Shown here one piece after another: positions 5,701 to 7,392 of a stretch of DNA of 7,392 nucleotides (its first letter is position 1; each line of letters opens with the position of its first letter). The DNA is taken from assembly GCA_022571615.1 (NCBI GenBank), contig JACZXM010000133.1, forward strand, positions 1 to 7,392. Reading direction: 5' to 3'. Source of the DNA: Acidobacteriota bacterium (GTDB lineage: Bacteria > Acidobacteriota > UBA890 > WLXD01). The position numbers and the translations under genes were made by a program. The notes beneath the pieces are model-generated. The model was not told the DNA's origin. It saw nothing but the letters and a program-made list of their open reading frames with translations, and ran no database searches.

Positions 5701-6400
5701 ATCGGCTCTCGCCCGGGCGGCATGGGAGCGCGAGTATGCCGAGGTGCGTGCCTACACGACCTCGTATCGCGATGAGCTCGATCGCGGCGTCGAGTTCTTG
5801 CTCGGGTACTTGCGCGCGGTGGCGATGGACCTGCCCGCCCCGGTTCTGGAGTGCGCCTGCGGGCGCGGCCGTAACGCCTTGCCGCTGGCCGGCATGGGCT
5901 ACCGGGTGCTGGGCCTCGATCACGCCGTGCAGGCACTGAAACAGTTTCGCCGTCGGGCTCGCGCGCAAGGACTCGATCGGCAGGTGTTGCCCCTGCAGCA
6001 CGACCTACGGCAACCGTTCCCAATCCCCGACGCGGCGATCGGAACGGTGCTCGATATCACCGCGGTCGACAACCTCGTGACGCCAGGGGCAGCGCGTCGC
6101 TACGGGCTCGAGGTGGCGCGGGTCCTGCGTCCCGGCGGCTTGGCGCTGGTGGTGACGTTTGATCGCGATGACGGCTACTACGCGCCGTTTCGCAGCGGAA
6201 CGCAGGGGCGCGCTGGTGAATGGGTCGAGGATCCGCACACCGGCATCCGCAACCGGCTGTTCCGTGCCGCCGAGCTAGACGCCGTGTTCTGCCCGCCGCT
6301 GCTGCGCGTTGCAGGCAATCGATTCGACTTCATCGACGAGGCCGCCAGCGAGCGCTGGACGCGACGCTTTCATCTGCGCTTGTACAAGAAAGCTGGATGA
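5618..6400 (+). CDS. class I SAM-dependent methyltransferase, about 260 aa
   Basis: A Rossmann methyltransferase. Motif I VLECACGRGRNAL lies at about residues 77-89 (counting from 5618), with the acidic strand end GLDHA at 99-103. Motif II-like TVLDITAVDNL follows at about 143-153, and LRPGGLALVV (170-179) closes the SAM fold. The E-x-A-C-G-x-G-R-N form places it near the TehB/UbiG/thiopurine-type group. The substrate is unknown. The start is a problem. A conserved-looking WEREYAEV helix lies at 5720-5743, yet between 5621 and 5743 the frame has no ATG, GTG or TTG. The TTG at 5618 (AGGA at 5609-5612) is used here, giving an 83-base overlap with the lipoprotein gene. GTG at 5744 is the alternative and would lose the helix. 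After the TGA at 6398-6400, coding character continues in another frame. Confidence 0.85.
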   Translation: MRRRSCTRGQRETQPRIKILPVRSSTSESALARAAWEREYAEVRAYTTSYRDELDRGVEFLLGYLRAVAMDLPAPVLECACGRGRNALPLAGMGYRVLGLDHAVQALKQFRRRARAQGLDRQVLPLQHDLRQPFPIPDAAIGTVLDITAVDNLVTPGAARRYGLEVARVLRPGGLALVVTFDRDDGYYAPFRSGTQGRAGEWVEDPHTGIRNRLFRAAELDAVFCPPLLRVAGNRFDFIDEAASERWTRRFHLRLYKKAG

Positions 6401-6497
6401 GCCGGAGGGAACGCAGCCCCTGCCGCTGCCGGTGTACGTCAGCGAGTTCAAGTACAACACCCAACGCGCCCTCGTGGCGCCTCGGCGGGGCGGCTAA
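6390..6497 (+). pseudogene. out-of-frame coding-like tail, possible frameshifted 3' end of the methyltransferase gene
   Basis: Read in the +1 frame relative to the methyltransferase, AAG CTG GAT from 6390 begins 35 sense codons ending in TAA (6495-6497). The product contains EGTQPLPLPVYVSEFKYNTQ and ends APRRGG. Thirty-one of the 35 sense codons end in G or C, and the wording looks like real protein. The other two frames do not look coding. No start codon with a ribosome binding site serves it. Removing one A from the AAA at 6389-6391 would join RLYKK directly to LDEPEGTQ. It ends exactly where the convergent gene ends (TAG at 6494-6496), as expected for a true gene end. Confidence 0.5.
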
Positions 6498-6844
6498 TCG
6501 CCGGGTTCCCAGACCTCGCCAGCCCGTAGAGCCACTGTTCCCGGCGGCGGCCGGGTACCTTCCGCCACCGCTCGGTATTGGAACTCCGCCTTGCCTTCGC
6601 CTGCATCTGTGCGCCAGGCTCGGTAGCCGCGCACCCAGCATGCTTGCGTAGCTGATAAGCGGAGTCCCTTCGGCGTCAGCGTCAGTGTGCCGACCACGAG
6701 AGTCTGTTCGGCCTCACCCTCGGGAGGCAAATCGACGCGCAGGGTGCGCCAGTCGATCGCGCGCCGTTGCTCGGGCTCCCGCAGCTCGAGCTGATCACGG
6801 CGACGCCGGCTGCGCATCTTGCGCAGGAAGTCCTTACGCTTCAT
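6494..6844 (-). CDS. small basic protein of unknown function, 116 aa
   Basis: The family is not recognised. Residues 1-18 (KRKDFLRKMRSRRRR) are strongly basic and helical. Residues about 28-90 look like a compact beta domain (RAIDWRTLRVDLPPEGEAEQ, TLVVGTLTLTPKGLRL), ending near FQYRAVAEGTRPPPG. There is no signal peptide and no membrane segment. The ATG at 6844 overlaps the TGA of the M20 peptidase gene (ATGA), so it is probably translated by coupling. The only Shine-Dalgarno-like GAGGAG lies about 14 bases upstream, which is too far to be ideal. The basic N-terminus suggests nucleic-acid or ribosome contact, but this is an inference. The overlap with the peptidase may reflect compact packing only. 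Confidence 0.65.
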   Translation of the reverse strand: MKRKDFLRKMRSRRRRDQLELREPEQRRAIDWRTLRVDLPPEGEAEQTLVVGTLTLTPKGLRLSATQACWVRGYRAWRTDAGEGKAEFQYRAVAEGTRPPPGTVALRAGEVWEPGD

Positions 6845-7392
6845 CTTTGAGCAGCTAGCTCCTCGAGAAAATACGCCGCGCTGGCGATGCCGGCGTAGAA
6901 ATTACCAACGTCCAGATTCTCGTTCGGCGCGTGGGCGTTTTCGTCCGGCAGCCCGAACCCCATCAGCACTGTGGGCACACCGAACAGCTCGTCCAGGGTG
7001 CCGACCAGCGGAATCGAGCCACCCTCTCGAATGAACACGGTCTCGGTGCCGAAGGCGCGCGTCATGGCCCGCGCCGCAGCCTGCAGGATCTGATGGTCGC
7101 GCGGTGCCGACCAGGGCTTGCCGCCGTGCATGCGGGTGATCGTCAGCTTGACCCCCGCCGGGGCGAGACGCCGCAGATAGCTCTCGAAGGCGTCGGCGAT
7201 CGCATCGGGGTCCTGATCCGCTACCAGGCGCATGGAGACCTTGGCCATGGCGGTGGCGGGCAGCACGGTCTTGCTGCCCTCACCGGTCCATCCCGACAGC
7301 AAGCCGTTGACCTCGAACGTCGGTCTGGCCCACAGGGCCTCGAGCGGGCTATAGCCCCCCTCCTGCAGGAGTCCGTCGACACCCAGCGAAGC
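6841..7392 (-). CDS. M20 family dipeptidase, C-terminal part (5' end beyond window)
   Basis: The frame is open from the right edge to TGA (6843-6841), giving 183 residues. M20 metallopeptidases cleave dipeptides or N-acyl amino acids with two zinc ions. The visible part starts shortly before LWARPTFEVNGLLSGWTGEG, the beginning of the dimerisation (lid) domain of the dipeptidase subgroup. KTVLPATAMAKVSMRLV follows, then MHGGKPW. The catalytic domain resumes with FIREGGSIPLVGTLDELFGV and PTVLMGFGLPDENAHAPNEN. The His in HAPNEN is the conserved C-terminal zinc ligand of the family. The first zinc ligands, the catalytic Glu and the general part of the N-domain lie outside. An apparent TTG start at 7302 is internal. 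The gene overlaps the small basic protein gene by four bases. Confidence 0.9.
   Translation of the reverse strand, partial: ASLGVDGLLQEGGYSPLEALWARPTFEVNGLLSGWTGEGSKTVLPATAMAKVSMRLVADQDPDAIADAFESYLRRLAPAGVKLTITRMHGGKPWSAPRDHQILQAAARAMTRAFGTETVFIREGGSIPLVGTLDELFGVPTVLMGFGLPDENAHAPNENLDVGNFYAGIASAAYFLEELAAQR

Noticed and set aside
4678..5939. Long open frames on both strands overlapping the lipoprotein gene (minus 4678-5586, plus 4737-5939)
   Set aside because: GC-rich codon bias in the lipoprotein frame keeps the others open. Only the 4660-5700 frame gives a signal peptide, lipobox and domain-like sequence.
6464..6479. GCGCC/GGCGC hairpin as a terminator after the methyltransferase
   Set aside because: Only five pairs and no T-run on either strand. 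It also lies inside the coding-like tail.
6397..6651. Plus-strand frame starting at the ATGA after the methyltransferase
   Set aside because: The product is a Cys/Arg/Pro-rich string overlapping the minus-strand gene at 6494-6844. The neighbouring frame from 6390 looks much more like protein.

Overview
This 7.4 kb window is ordinary-looking, GC-rich bacterial chromosome. Genes are tightly packed on both strands, most have clear Shine-Dalgarno sequences, and synonymous codons favour G or C at the third position. Several features suggest a diderm, probably free-living bacterium: a Tat-type lipoprotein signal, an Mrp/ApbC protein with an N-terminal MIP18-type domain, a secreted M20-type dipeptidase relative, and a remnant of a b558-type succinate dehydrogenase cytochrome b. 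Acidobacteriota, Gemmatimonadota or a proteobacterium would all fit. The phylum cannot be fixed from this sequence. I see no rRNA, tRNA, CRISPR array, transposase or phage gene.

Layout from left to right. Positions 1-333 (+) hold the 3' part of a GFA/CENP-V-type zinc protein. It converges, across a small hairpin, on a 114-residue protein of unknown function (357-701, -). A roughly 300-base stretch (702-1007) has no convincing gene but contains an inverted repeat. A small exported protein (1008-1418, -) is divergent from mrp (1598-2809, +), the best-supported gene of the window. Between mrp and the next gene lies a 46-codon minus-strand piece (2854-2994) that reads as the N-terminus and first membrane helix of a succinate dehydrogenase cytochrome b subunit, then stops. 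A secreted beta-rich protein of unknown function follows (3103-4071, -).

Positions 4286-6400 (+) form a compact unit of three genes. They encode a GIY-YIG-like domain protein, a Tat-type lipoprotein whose start overlaps it by ATGA, and a class I SAM-dependent methyltransferase. The methyltransferase has no good start codon near its conserved N-terminus. It is followed, in another frame, by about 36 codons with strong coding character, which suggests a frameshift near its 3' end. The right edge (minus strand) carries the C-terminal part of an M20 family dipeptidase and, overlapping it by ATGA, a small basic protein of unknown function.

The genes do not make up one recognisable pathway. The only firm functional assignments are Fe-S cluster handling (mrp) and peptide hydrolysis (M20). 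The most unusual items are the sdhC remnant, the frame break after the methyltransferase, and the coupled pair of a GIY-YIG-like protein and a lipoprotein with a degenerate zincin-like motif. I found no convincing evidence for a wholly new multi-gene system.
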